A DNA stretch of 64,000 bases, taken from contig NZ_CP095552.1 in NCBI RefSeq assembly GCF_023078355.1, forward strand, positions 62,001 to 126,000, read 5' to 3'. Shown here in pieces: positions 44,939 to 53,382 of this stretch. The notes beneath the pieces are model-generated. The model saw only the letters and a program-made list of their open reading frames with translations, did not search any database and was not told the origin of the DNA. The DNA comes from Gordonia hongkongensis. GTDB lineage: Bacteria; Actinomycetota; Actinomycetes; Mycobacteriales; Mycobacteriaceae. The translations under genes and the position numbers were made by a program. Numbering within the stretch: position 1 is the first letter of the stretch; the number at the start of each line of letters is the position of its first letter.

Positions 44939-45580
44939 TCACCTTTCAATGCTGGTGGATGTGGTGGGCGGGTGAGCTTGGGGCGGGGTGGCAAAGTTCA
45001 CCCCGAACAGCTCGTCGTAGTCCGGTAACGCCCGGATCGGCACCTCGTGGCCATCAGGGTGGGCGCGGATGCGGGCGGCGTTTCGGGCCCGGTTGGCGAG
45101 GTCTTGGCGGCGGTAATCGCGGCGCAGTTCTTTGGCTGCTCGCACGTGCTGAGGGTCGGCGATGGTGACGTGGTTGGCCCAGCTGCGCGCGTGGTCGGCG
45201 ACGGTGACCTCGCCGCAGAGGATGCGCACCTGCTGCAGGTCGGCAGTGATGTCGACGAACCGACCGATCACCGACGGGTGCACCGAATAGTCATTGCCGG
45301 CTACACGTACGTAGTAGTCGCGACCGAGTCGCACCCGGCTACTCAAGCCGATATGCGGTGCGGTCGGAGGTAGGCCGGTCATCTGCTCGAGGTCCTCGGC
45401 GAACACGTCACACGGGCGTCGATCACCGATCGCGCGCACCACTCGGGTGTTGGCATGATCGGCCAGCCACCGATCGAACTGGGCGGTGAAATCGGCCGGT
45501 GAGCTGAACTGGCGGCCCGGCAGGAACGAGCTCTCGAAGAACCGGTTGTTGCGTTCGACCATGCCCTTGTACTCGGGGTC
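44939..45580 (-). pseudogene. istA: IS21 istA (transposase), C-terminal part
   Basis: About 214 C-terminal residues: PEYKGMVERNNRFFESSFLPGRQF (end of the DDE core with Glu), RPCDVFAEDLEQM, then the Mu-type beta-barrel DYYVRVAGNDYSVHPSVIGRFVDI and ELRRDYRRQDL. The N-terminal HTH and first Asp residues are lost at the IS3 junction. Confidence 0.87.
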
Positions 45581-45623
45581 TGAACCGCCCCGGGTCTGTC
45601 GGAGGCTCTCGAACCTGTGAAGG

Positions 45624-45950
45624 ATGGAGAGCATGGCAGCACCACGCAAGTACAGTGAGGAACTCAAGGACCGGGCCACCCGGATGGCATGTGAAGCGCG
45701 ACGAGATCCCGATTCGTCGAGAGGTGCGATCAAGCGGATCGCCGATCAGCTCGGAGTCCATCCCGAGGCGTTGCGCAATTGGGTTCGTCAGGCCGAGATC
45801 GACGGCGGGGTCCGCCCGGGCACCACGAGTGAGGACGCTGACCGCATCGCGGCGTTGGAGCGGGAGAACCGTGAACTGCGGCGAGCGAACACGATCTTGA
45901 AGCAGGCTTCGGCTTTCTTTGCGGCGGAGATCGACCGCCCACAGCGCTGA
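45624..45950 (+). CDS. IS3 copy A3 orfA
   Basis: 108 residues identical to the other OrfA copies. HTH IKRIADQLGVHPEALRNWVRQ plus a C-terminal zipper. Followed after 2 nt by an intact orfB. Confidence 0.9.
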   Translation: MESMAAPRKYSEELKDRATRMACEARRDPDSSRGAIKRIADQLGVHPEALRNWVRQAEIDGGVRPGTTSEDADRIAALERENRELRRANTILKQASAFFAAEIDRPQR

Positions 45951-45952
45951 TC

Positions 45953-46915
45953 GTGGAGTTCGTCGCGGCTCACCGCGATGAACACGGAGTCGATCCGATC
46001 TGTGCGGCATTGCGCGATACGTCCGCCCAGATCGCTCCGTCCACGGTACGAGCCCACCTGAGCCCCCAGAAGACCGAGGCGCCTCGTGTGGTGCGTGACC
46101 GGGAGCTCCTTACCCAGGTCCGCGCGGTGCATGCCGACAACCTCGGCGTCTACGGTGCCCGCAAGGTGCATGCCCAATTGCGCAGACAGGGCCATAGTGC
46201 TGCCCGCTGCACCGTCGAGCGATTGATGAAAGCCGATGGGCTGCAAGGGATAGCGAGACTCAAGACACGCAAGACCACGCGCAGCGAGGGAGCTGAAACA
46301 CCCCGGCCGGCTGACCGGGTCAACCGTCAGTTCACCGCGGCGGCACCGAACGCGTTGTGGGTGGCGGACCTGACCTACATCCGCACCCACTCGGGCTGGG
46401 TGTACGCGGCGTTCGTCCTGGACGTGTTCTCGCGGATGGTCGTCGGCTGGCAGGTCTCGACCACCATGCACACCGACCTCGCCCTCGACGCCCTGAACAT
46501 GGGATTGTGGGCACGGTCGCGTGCCGGCCACGACGTGGCCGGGCTGATCCACCACTCCGACCGCGGAGTGCAATACCGAGCCATCCGCTACACCGAACGA
46601 CTGGCCGAAGCCGAAGCGGTGACATCTGTTGGCTCCAAAGGGGATTCATACGACAACGCGATGGCTGAGGCGTTCAACTCGCTGTTCAAAGCCGAATGCA
46701 TCCGTAACCCCGTGATGCGCCCGCGAGGCGGCTGGGCAGGTGTGGGCGAGGTCGAGATCGCCGTCGCTGAGTACGTCGAATGGTTCAACCACCGCCGCCT
46801 GCACGGCGAGATCGGACACGTCCCACCCGTCGAGTACGAGAGCGCCTACTGGTCGACCCAAACCGTCACCAGCTACCGTGAGAACCCGGTCCCCGCAAAC
46901 GCTGGAACCAACTAA
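45953..46915 (+). CDS. IS3 copy A3 orfB, intact DDE transposase
   Basis: 320 residues from GTG 45953, the only full-length OrfB of element A in the window. rve core: [32 protein letters not shown], then [21 protein letters not shown] and [19 protein letters not shown] with the last Glu, and [21 protein letters not shown]. It probably supplies transposition function for all element A copies. Confidence 0.93.
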   Translation: MEFVAAHRDEHGVDPICAALRDTSAQIAPSTVRAHLSPQKTEAPRVVRDRELLTQVRAVHADNLGVYGARKVHAQLRRQGHSAARCTVERLMKADGLQGIARLKTRKTTRSEGAETPRPADRVNRQFTAAAPNALWVADLTYIRTHSGWVYAAFVLDVFSRMVVGWQVSTTMHTDLALDALNMGLWARSRAGHDVAGLIHHSDRGVQYRAIRYTERLAEAEAVTSVGSKGDSYDNAMAEAFNSLFKAECIRNPVMRPRGGWAGVGEVEIAVAEYVEWFNHRRLHGEIGHVPPVEYESAYWSTQTVTSYRENPVPANAGTN

Positions 46916-46945
46916 CCGAGCCTCCAGCAAACCCGGGGCGATTCA

Positions 46946-47768
46946 CACCGTCTCCCGAATCACGGATCGGGTCATCGAAGAGATGGTGTCGTGGTGGGCA
47001 CGCCCGCTGGAGAAAGTGTACGCGGCGGTGTTCATCGACGCGATCATGGTCAAGATCCGGGATGGGCAGGTGCGTAACCGGCCCATCTACGCCGCGATCG
47101 GGGTGGATCTCGACGGGCACAAAGACATCCTCGGCATGTGGGCCGGCGACGGCGACGGCGAGTCGGCCAGGTTCTGGCTGGCGGTGCTCACCGACCTCAA
47201 GAACAGGGGTGTCCGCGACATCTTCTTCGTTGTGTGTGACGGATTGAAAGGGTTGCCCGACAGTGTATCTGCCGCGTTCCCGTTGGCCACGGTACAGACG
47301 TGCATCATCCATCTGATCCGCAACACCTTCAAGTACGCCTCCCGCAAGTATTGGGACACGATCAGCGCCGATCTCAAACCGATCTACACCGCGCCGACCG
47401 CCGCTGACGCCCGGGCGCGGTGGGAGGAATTCGCCGAGAAATGGGGCACGCCGTACCCGGCGATCGTGACCCTGTGGGAGAGCGCGTGGGAGGAGTTCAT
47501 CCCGTTCCTTGACTACGACGTCGAGATACGGCGAGTGTTGTGCTCCACCAACGCGATCGAAAGTCTCAACGCCCGCTACCGGCGTGCGGTGCGCGCTCGA
47601 GGACACTTCCCGAACGAGCAGTCCGCACTCAAAACGCTCTACCTGGTCACCCGGTCGCTGGACCCGAAGGGTACCGGTCAGACGAAGTGGGCCGTACGCT
47701 GGAAGCCAGCGCTCAACGCCCCGGCCATCACGTTCGCCGATCGTATGCCCGCAGCCGAAGAACGCTGA
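46946..47768 (+). pseudogene. IS256 transposase, C-terminal catalytic part
   Basis: About 273 residues beginning TVSRITDRVIEEM at the IS3 end. Mutator catalytic motifs: YAAVFIDAIMVKIRDGQV (first Asp), FFVVCDGLKGLPDSV (second Asp), CIIHLIRNTFKYA (C-x-x-H region) and STNAIESLNARYRRAVRARGHFP (Glu). Only a few codons between this and the N-terminal part at 44105 seem lost, so an intact IS256 was split fairly recently. Confidence 0.88.
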
Positions 47769-47910
47769 CCCGCCGAGCAATCGGAAAACCGCCGCTTACA
47801 CCGAATATCGGACAGACCCGTCGGGGCCCGATTCCCGCCGAGCTCGTGGTGAGCGTGCGTGAGACGCTGGGTGGGGGTCGTCCAGAACGGGGGGTGTCCC
47901 TATGGGTTTG

Positions 47911-48255
47911 TCAAGCAGCGGAAGCGATTGGGGTTCGGTAGGGCTCGCTGTGCTTGAGCATCGCGTAGAGGACGTCGCATCGTCGGCGTGCCAGGCAGAT
48001 GAGGGCGGCGTTGTGTTTCTTTCCTTCGGCGCGTTTGCGGTCGTAGTAGGCGCGGCTGGTGGGGTCGTGCAGTGCGGCGAACGCGGAGAGGAAGAAGGCT
48101 CGTTTGAGTTTGCGGTTTCCGAATCGGGCGGGGTGCTCGCCACGGATGGAGGTGCCGGATCGGTGGGTGACTGGTGCGATGCCGGCGTAGGCGGCCAGGT
48201 GGCCTGCGGTGGCGAATGCTGAACCGTCGCCGACTTCGAGGAGGATGCGGGCTGC
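47911..48255 (-). pseudogene. IS110-family transposase, C-terminal fragment
   Basis: About 113 residues: LLEVGDGSAFATAGHLAAYAGIAPVTHRSG, HPARFGNRKLKRAFFLSAFAALHDPTSRAYYDRKRAEGKKHNAALICLARRRCDVLYAMLKH. This is the transposase_20 domain end of IS110 proteins with its conserved Ser region. The upstream part is replaced in frame by a transglutaminase-like sequence, so the open frame is a chance fusion. Confidence 0.85.
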
Positions 48256-48405
48256 TGTGTAGGGGTCGTAGCGGATCTGGTTTCGCACCGCGGCAAAGTG
48301 GCTCCGCGCCATGTCTCGATCGTTGTCCGCGTCGCCGGTAGCATCACGGGTGGACGCCTGCACGGTGGCGTGGTCGAAGGCCAGGATACGTGACGCTGCG
48401 AGAAG
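48256..48405 (-). pseudogene. transglutaminase-like gene, N-terminal remnant
   Basis: Residues FDHATVQASTRDATGDADNDRDMARSHFAAVRNQIRYDPYT align with IEHATVATFTREAVGNATTDKDKAGRLFTAVRDAIRYDPYT of the complete gene at 49684-50355. The remnant ends where IS110 sequence begins. It is a second copy of the transglutaminase-like gene, truncated by IS110. Confidence 0.75.
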
Positions 48406-48558
48406 AACTGCAGGCTTCCCGGTTGCCTCCTGTCGATGTCACAGGACCCGGGTCAGCGGGAACCGGCGTCCTGCTGATGGTAATGCTCCTGCGTGCGTTT
48501 GTGTGAACGCGGCGGCCCTGCTTAGCGTCCTCCTCGCGGACTTGCCGCGACAGGCCGG
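48406..48558. other. short intergenic stretch, nothing recognised
   Basis: 153 bases between the transglutaminase remnant and the BtrH-like gene. The upstream part may be decayed 5' sequence of the remnant. Confidence 0.3.
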
Positions 48559-49617
48559 TTAGCCTGACAAGGATGCTGCGGCCTTTCGTAGTGACGCCTC
48601 CAGGGTCGTTTCCGCCTCGGGTAGAGCCGCCGCGAGGGTTGTGACGGATCGGAGCCGCTCGGATGGGGCGTGATCCTTCTGTACTGCTGCGCGTGCGACT
48701 GCAGTCCAGGATGTCGCCGCATGGTGGGCGTTGGCTGCAAGGATGGCGGTGGCGTGATCGCCGGTGAGGCGCGCGATTTCGTCGCAGCCCTGTGCCAGCA
48801 GTCGGCGGAACAGGCCGCCGCCGGTCCCCGCTTTCTCGATGAAGGCGCCGAGGCTGAATAAATGCATCTCGAGGTCGTCGGTCGACAGGGCTCCCCAGCT
48901 GCAGACGTCGGATGCGAGCGCGCTGGCAGCGTCGAGGCCGTGTGACCCGTGTTCTGCGGGCCCGGCGATCGTCGATGCGCCTGGGGTGCTCAGGCTCGCT
49001 GCGGATTGTGCGAATGCCTGTGCGGCCACCTCGAGAATCGAAGGTGGCGTCTGTGGCCAATTGATACGAAACAGCGTGTGTCGGGTTGGCTCCGGGAAGG
49101 AGGTCGAGCGGCGCGCGCGTGCGAGTGCGTCCAGTGGGACGCGTTGAAGGTCTTCGCGATCGTTGTCGGCGATGTACGCGACGCCTTGCGTCTCGTCGTA
49201 GCCGACTACAACGATGTCGTGGCGGCTCATGCGCAACTGGACCCGCAGGTAGGGGAGTTCTGCGATCTCCGCCCAGACCAGTGCAGGGCGTCCCTGATCG
49301 ATCTCGCCACGAAGGTTCTCCCAACCCTCGGCCGGGTCGTCTGTGGCAAGCACCTCGACGGTGCCGCCCAGACGGCGGGGGAGGTCGATCTCAAAATCAG
49401 GTCCTCGTCCGACTAAGTACACGGGTGGCATCAGCGCTTTTGATCGAATGTAGGTGAGGGAGAGGGCTCCGCCGAGGGCAAAGACGAGGCCCTCGTCGGG
49501 TGGGCCGTCGTAACCGAGCCCGGTCCACTCCATGAGGTCTCGCATCGCACCGGACCCACAGTGGCCACCCATTCGGTGCGGGTAGGGGTCGATCATCGAG
49601 GGGCCGGACACTGACAC
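48559..49617 (-). CDS. BtrH N-terminal / DUF4872 protein
   Basis: 352 residues from GTG 49617. GGHCGSGAMRDLMEWTGLGYDGPPDEGLVFALGGALSLTY with Cys near residue 20 is the BtrH_N papain-like signature; BtrH transfers a gamma-Glu acyl chain in butirosin synthesis. MSRHDIVVVGYDETQGVAYIADNDRE supplies the His and Asp/Asn region. The C-terminal half is helical, as in DUF4872. It lies 66 nt after the transglutaminase-like gene on the same strand, so the CYP153 operon ends with two papain-superfamily proteins. Acyltransferase or amidase activity is inferred. Confidence 0.8.
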   Translation of the reverse strand: MSVSGPSMIDPYPHRMGGHCGSGAMRDLMEWTGLGYDGPPDEGLVFALGGALSLTYIRSKALMPPVYLVGRGPDFEIDLPRRLGGTVEVLATDDPAEGWENLRGEIDQGRPALVWAEIAELPYLRVQLRMSRHDIVVVGYDETQGVAYIADNDREDLQRVPLDALARARRSTSFPEPTRHTLFRINWPQTPPSILEVAAQAFAQSAASLSTPGASTIAGPAEHGSHGLDAASALASDVCSWGALSTDDLEMHLFSLGAFIEKAGTGGGLFRRLLAQGCDEIARLTGDHATAILAANAHHAATSWTAVARAAVQKDHAPSERLRSVTTLAAALPEAETTLEASLRKAAASLSG

Positions 49618-49683
49618 GATCCTCCTGTGTTGAGGCGGTACGAAAATTGTCGATTGCCGGGCCGACGACTGAGGCAGACCGGG

Positions 49684-50355
49684 TTAGGCGTGGAATGCAT
49701 CTAGTGACGTCGCACGCTGCGTGAGTATAAGAGGGCCATAGGCCTCTTTGAGAGCCACCAGGATGTTGTCGAGAGGCAGGTCGTTGTACACACCTCTTTC
49801 GCGGACGTACTCCATGTGTGTTGAGCCGTCCGCGGAGTGAGCGTGGAGCAACGCGTCGCTGTCGCCGGTGAAGTCGATCGGGGCGACTCCGAACCGCGCG
49901 CACAGTTCCGAGTTGAACGCGGGTGTCGCCTTGAGCCACCGTCCGTCTATGTAGACGTGGCTGTACCCGTGATAGACGAAGACGTCGGTTCCCATCAGCT
50001 CACGTAGGGCGCCCGTTTGGAGGTGATTACGGACGTCGGCGAAGCCTAGCCGCGCTGGGATCCCGGCGGCGCGGAATGCGGCGGTAAGCACGACGGCCTT
50101 GGGGACGCAGTATCCACGCCCGGATTCGATTACATGGCTGGCCCGGTAGTGCTCTGGGTCGTTGGAGACGGTGTACGGGTCGTAGCGGATGGCGTCGCGC
50201 ACCGCGGTGAACAGGCGGCCGGCTTTGTCTTTGTCGGTGGTCGCGTTGCCGACGGCTTCGCGTGTGAAGGTTGCGACGGTGGCGTGCTCGATGTCGAGGA
50301 AGCGTGAACCCGTCAGCGCCGCCGGGCTGACCGCATTTGTCGGTGATGTGGTCAT
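49684..50355 (-). CDS. transglutaminase-like cysteine enzyme
   Basis: 223 residues. ESGRGYCVPKAVVLTAAFRAAGIPARLGFADV has the catalytic Cys83 in the classic transglutaminase-core setting, and YHGYSHVYIDGRWLKATPAFN gives His133. The Asp position is less clear. There is no signal peptide, so it is cytoplasmic. Its start overlaps the ferredoxin reductase stop by 4 nt, so it is translationally coupled to the CYP153 system, which is unusual. A truncated second copy lies at 48256-48405. Confidence 0.85.
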   Translation of the reverse strand: MTTSPTNAVSPAALTGSRFLDIEHATVATFTREAVGNATTDKDKAGRLFTAVRDAIRYDPYTVSNDPEHYRASHVIESGRGYCVPKAVVLTAAFRAAGIPARLGFADVRNHLQTGALRELMGTDVFVYHGYSHVYIDGRWLKATPAFNSELCARFGVAPIDFTGDSDALLHAHSADGSTHMEYVRERGVYNDLPLDNILVALKEAYGPLILTQRATSLDAFHA

Positions 50356-51548
50356 GGGGCCGCTCCGATCAATTCGGACCTGACGATCGGCGCTCGTTGT
50401 GCAATGGCGCGCTTGGCGGTCACGAAGTCAGCGGGTCTGTTGACGCAGTCAGCTGCAATCAGTTCTCCGGCGGTTAAGTAGTAGCAGGTGAAGTCGCGGC
50501 CATGGGCGGGGTTGCCGCTGACCAGCACCTCGTCGTATCCGGTGTTGAGCCCGGCGATCTGGAGTTTGAGGTCGTATTGGTCGGACCAGAACCATGGCAG
50601 TGCGGCGCGACCGGTTGTGTTGTCGCAGATTGTGGCCGCCGCGATCTTGGCGTGCTCGGTTGTTGCGGACACGCACTCGAGACGAACACGTCGCCCGTAC
50701 CGCTCGATTCGGTGGTTGGCGCAGTCGCCGGCTGCGACGATGTCAGGATCGCTGGTACGAGCGCGGTCGTCGACGAGGATGCCGTTTTCGACGTCGATGC
50801 CCGCAGCTGCTGCGAGCTCCGTGTTCGGAATGACGCCGACGCCGACGATGACCAGGTCAGCGGCCAGCGTCTCCCCGGACAGGACAACGCCGTCGACTCG
50901 TTCGTCGCCGCGGAACCCTTCGACCATTGCGTCGGTCCGTACCTCGACACCCTTCTCGCGGTGAATTCGATCGAAGAATTCCGACACGACGGGCGCCGTG
51001 ACACGTTCGAGTACGCGTCCTGCCGCCTCCAGGACGGTGACCTCGACACCCAGGGTTCGAAGCGAGGCCGCTGTCTCCAGGCCGATGTACCCGCCGCCGA
51101 CAATGACGACCCGCGAACCCGGGACCGCGGCGGCGCGGATGGCCTCGACATCGGTGGCGGTGCGCAGATAGTGCACGCCCGGCAGGTCGGCGCCGGGGAC
51201 CGGCAGTGCGCGAGCTCGAGCGCCGGTGCACAGGGCCAACTTCGAGTAGGACACCGCGTCGTTGTTGCCAAGAGTGACGGTTCGTTCGGCACGGTCGATC
51301 GAGGTCACGGTCCCGTCGACGAGCTCGATCCGTTGCTTGTCGTAGAACTGGCGGCTCCGAATCGCGACATCGTCGAGATGGCAATCGCCAGCCAGGTATG
51401 CCTTGGACAGCGGCGGCCGCTGATACGGCAGGCGGCCCTCGTCGCCGATCAGCAGGATGGCCCCAGCCCACTTCTCCTTGCGCAAATTGGCCGCCAGCTG
51501 TGCGCCCGCGTGGCTTGCGCCGACGATCACGACCCGATCAGTACTCAC
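50352..51548 (-). CDS. ferredoxin reductase of the CYP153 system
   Basis: 398 residues: FAD motif VVIVGASHAGAQLAANLR, LPYQRPPLSKAYL, NAD motif VVIVGGGYIGLETAASLRTLG, and DPDIVAAGDCANH near the end. This is the putidaredoxin-reductase type that passes electrons from NADH to a 2Fe-2S ferredoxin. Its ATG overlaps the P450 stop by 4 nt. Confidence 0.92.
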   Translation of the reverse strand: MSTDRVVIVGASHAGAQLAANLRKEKWAGAILLIGDEGRLPYQRPPLSKAYLAGDCHLDDVAIRSRQFYDKQRIELVDGTVTSIDRAERTVTLGNNDAVSYSKLALCTGARARALPVPGADLPGVHYLRTATDVEAIRAAAVPGSRVVIVGGGYIGLETAASLRTLGVEVTVLEAAGRVLERVTAPVVSEFFDRIHREKGVEVRTDAMVEGFRGDERVDGVVLSGETLAADLVIVGVGVIPNTELAAAAGIDVENGILVDDRARTSDPDIVAAGDCANHRIERYGRRVRLECVSATTEHAKIAAATICDNTTGRAALPWFWSDQYDLKLQIAGLNTGYDEVLVSGNPAHGRDFTCYYLTAGELIAADCVNRPADFVTAKRAIAQRAPIVRSELIGAAP

Positions 51549-52936
51549 GTCTCCGGCTTGGGAGTCAGACGGACCATCATCTTGCTGATCCCACGAACGA
51601 AGTTGGACTGCACGTACTCCGGATCACCGACCACCTCGATGTCGTCGAAGCGCTCGAGAAGTTCTTCCCAGAGAATGCGCAACTGCAATTCGGCCAAACG
51701 GTTTCCCATGCAACGGTGCACACCGAAACCGAACGCGATGTGGTTGCGAGCGTTGGACCGATCGATGATGAGCTCGTCCGGGCGGTCGAACACTCGCTCG
51801 TCGCGGTTGCCGGAGGCATACCACATGACGACTTTGTCACCTGCGCGGATGAACTGACCGTTGAGCATCACGTCCTTCTTGGCGACCCGACGCATGTATG
51901 CCAGCGGGGTTTGCCACCGGATAATCTCCGACACCGCATTGGGAATCAGATCCGGATTGGCTTTGAGTTTCTCGAACTGCTCGGGAAACTCGTTGAGAGC
52001 CAGCACTCCGCCGCTCATCGAGTTGCGGGTGGTGTCGTTGCCGCCGACGATCAGCAGCACGAGGTTCCCGAGGAACTCCATCGGGCTATTGTCGAGAAGG
52101 TTCTTGGTGTCCTCGTTGCTCTGCAGCATGGTGATGAGGTCGAATCCGGTCTCCTCGCCTGCCGCGGTCCGCGCGGCCTTGTCTCGCCACAGCGCACTCA
52201 AGCCCTGTGCCATCGCGACCATCTCGCGGAAAACTTTGTCGTTGTCCGATGGTCCGCCGTTGGCCTGCTCCATCGACGTGGCCAAATCCGACCACTGGAC
52301 GAGTTTGTGGCGCTGCTCGTAGGGGTAGTCGAGCAATGTCGCGAGCATCCGCGCGGTCAGTTCGACCGACACGGTCTGGACCCAGTCGAACGGTTCGTCG
52401 AGCGGTAGCTCCTCGACGACTTCCCGGACGCGAGACCGGATGAGGCCCTCCATCTCGCGCAGGTTCTTCGGTGCGACGACTCCCTGGACGGCGGCGCGCT
52501 GCTTGTCGTGCCGCGGCGGGTCCATGGCGATGAACATCGCGATATCCATGAAACGCGGGGGCCGACCGATGATGATGAACGGTTCGGCGGAGAACGCTTC
52601 ATGGTTTTTGTCGACAGCGATGATGTCGGCATGTCGAGTGACCGACCAGAACGGCCCGAAGGGACTGCGGGGCTGGAAGTGAACGGGCGCCTCATTGCGC
52701 ACACGCTCGAAGTAGGACCGCCACATGCCCTGTCGGTAGAGAAATGGGTTGCTCAGATCGATGTCAGTGAGTTCGACGTCCTCGACCGGCGGGATGGGGG
52801 TCTCGGTGAAGATTTTCTTGCCGTCGGTTCGGGTGACGATCCGGCGGGTCTTGTCATAGACGTGAGCGCCACGGATCTGCAGATCGATCGGGATCATGGA
52901 CTGCGCCTTCTCGGCGATCGCGGTGGTAATGCTCAT
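51545..52936 (-). CDS. CYP153-family alkane hydroxylase P450
   Basis: 463 residues. Oxygen-activation helix LIVGGNDTTRNSMSGGVLALNEFP (Gly298-Thr303), ExxR (Glu337-Arg340), WQTPLAYMRR, and heme loop AFGFGVHRCMGNRLAELQL with Cys409. The NDTTRNSM...NEFP and FGFGVHRCMGNRLAE segments match CYP153A enzymes, which hydroxylate the terminal carbon of medium-chain alkanes. The N-terminus is about 40 residues longer than the short CYP153 forms I recall. Ferredoxin lies 26 nt upstream and the reductase overlaps downstream, giving a complete three-component system. Confidence 0.93.
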   Translation of the reverse strand: MSITTAIAEKAQSMIPIDLQIRGAHVYDKTRRIVTRTDGKKIFTETPIPPVEDVELTDIDLSNPFLYRQGMWRSYFERVRNEAPVHFQPRSPFGPFWSVTRHADIIAVDKNHEAFSAEPFIIIGRPPRFMDIAMFIAMDPPRHDKQRAAVQGVVAPKNLREMEGLIRSRVREVVEELPLDEPFDWVQTVSVELTARMLATLLDYPYEQRHKLVQWSDLATSMEQANGGPSDNDKVFREMVAMAQGLSALWRDKAARTAAGEETGFDLITMLQSNEDTKNLLDNSPMEFLGNLVLLIVGGNDTTRNSMSGGVLALNEFPEQFEKLKANPDLIPNAVSEIIRWQTPLAYMRRVAKKDVMLNGQFIRAGDKVVMWYASGNRDERVFDRPDELIIDRSNARNHIAFGFGVHRCMGNRLAELQLRILWEELLERFDDIEVVGDPEYVQSNFVRGISKMMVRLTPKPET

Positions 52937-52962
52937 CTGAAAGTCGCTCTCATTCTCTCACT

Positions 52963-53283
52963 TCACAACTGGAACTCGGGGAGGTGAACGGTCAACCCGT
53001 CCCACTCTTCGCGCGCGGTCATCTGACACGACAGCCGCGAGTTGGCCTCACGCTCGGGGTGCATGCTCAACATGCCTTCTTCGACGTCTGTGCTGTGGCC
53101 GACGGTGTCGATCCACGCGCTGTCGACGACGACGTGGCAGGTTCCGCATGCCGCCTCACCGCCACAGTCGCCATCAATGCCCGGTATCGCCTGGTCGACC
53201 GCGGTCTGCATCAGTGACCTGCCGGGCATCACCGGCGCGGGGTAGTCCTCGCCGTCGTGGGTCACGTAGGTGATCGTGGCCAT
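52963..53283 (-). CDS. 2Fe-2S ferredoxin of the CYP153 system
   Basis: 106 residues from ATG 53283 (AGGAGGTGGCC upstream); the much longer open frame above is a shadow of the AraC gene. Adrenodoxin-type cluster motif DCGGEAACGTCHVVV (C-x5-C-x2-C) and the last Cys in RLSCQMT. First gene of the operon, handing electrons to CYP153. Confidence 0.93.
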   Translation of the reverse strand: MATITYVTHDGEDYPAPVMPGRSLMQTAVDQAIPGIDGDCGGEAACGTCHVVVDSAWIDTVGHSTDVEEGMLSMHPEREANSRLSCQMTAREEWDGLTVHLPEFQL

Positions 53284-53382
53284 GGCCACCTCCTTGTTCC
53301 TGGGTCGTAGAGATGAGTGTGCGCGCGGCGAATGTGGTCGATCCAGGTTCGGACGTCGCGATGTCTTGTTAACTTGGCTCAT

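Larger units (their letters stand above)
44106..45580. mobile_element. IS21-family element, partial
   Basis: Begins with TGTCAACGGCGGCTGAAAAC and has the repeated terminal motif of this family (GCTGAAAACTGACCCC, then GTTGAATTTTGACCCC). It contains istB and the C-terminal part of istA. Its other end and the N-terminal part of IstA are missing where IS3 copy A3 begins. Confidence 0.82.
45581..46945. mobile_element. IS3 element copy A3, complete, 1365 bp
   Basis: Both inverted repeats are present (TGAACCGCC at 45581, ending GGGGCGATTCA at 46945). The 3-bp flanks differ (GTC on the left, CAC on the right) and belong to different elements, so a deletion or recombination joined them after insertion. 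Opposite in orientation to copies A1, A2 and A4. Confidence 0.9.
43538..47819. mobile_element. IS256-family element interrupted by IS21 and IS3 pieces
   Basis: Outer ends GGGACTGTCGCTGATTCGGT and GGGTCTGTCCGATATTCGGT (read inward), each continued by GTAAG, are inverted repeats of one IS256 element. Its transposase is split at 44105 and 46946. The inserted 2.84 kb holds a partial IS21 (44106-45580) and a full IS3 copy A3 (45581-46945). I see no matching target duplication outside the outer ends. Confidence 0.82.

Noticed and set aside
47820..47910. Possible 8-bp target duplication for the IS256 element
   Set aside because: The flanks CGGCGTTG and GTCGGGGC do not match.
48344..49324. 326-residue minus-strand frame
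   Set aside because: Alternate frame of the BtrH-like gene; Arg-rich with no domain pattern.
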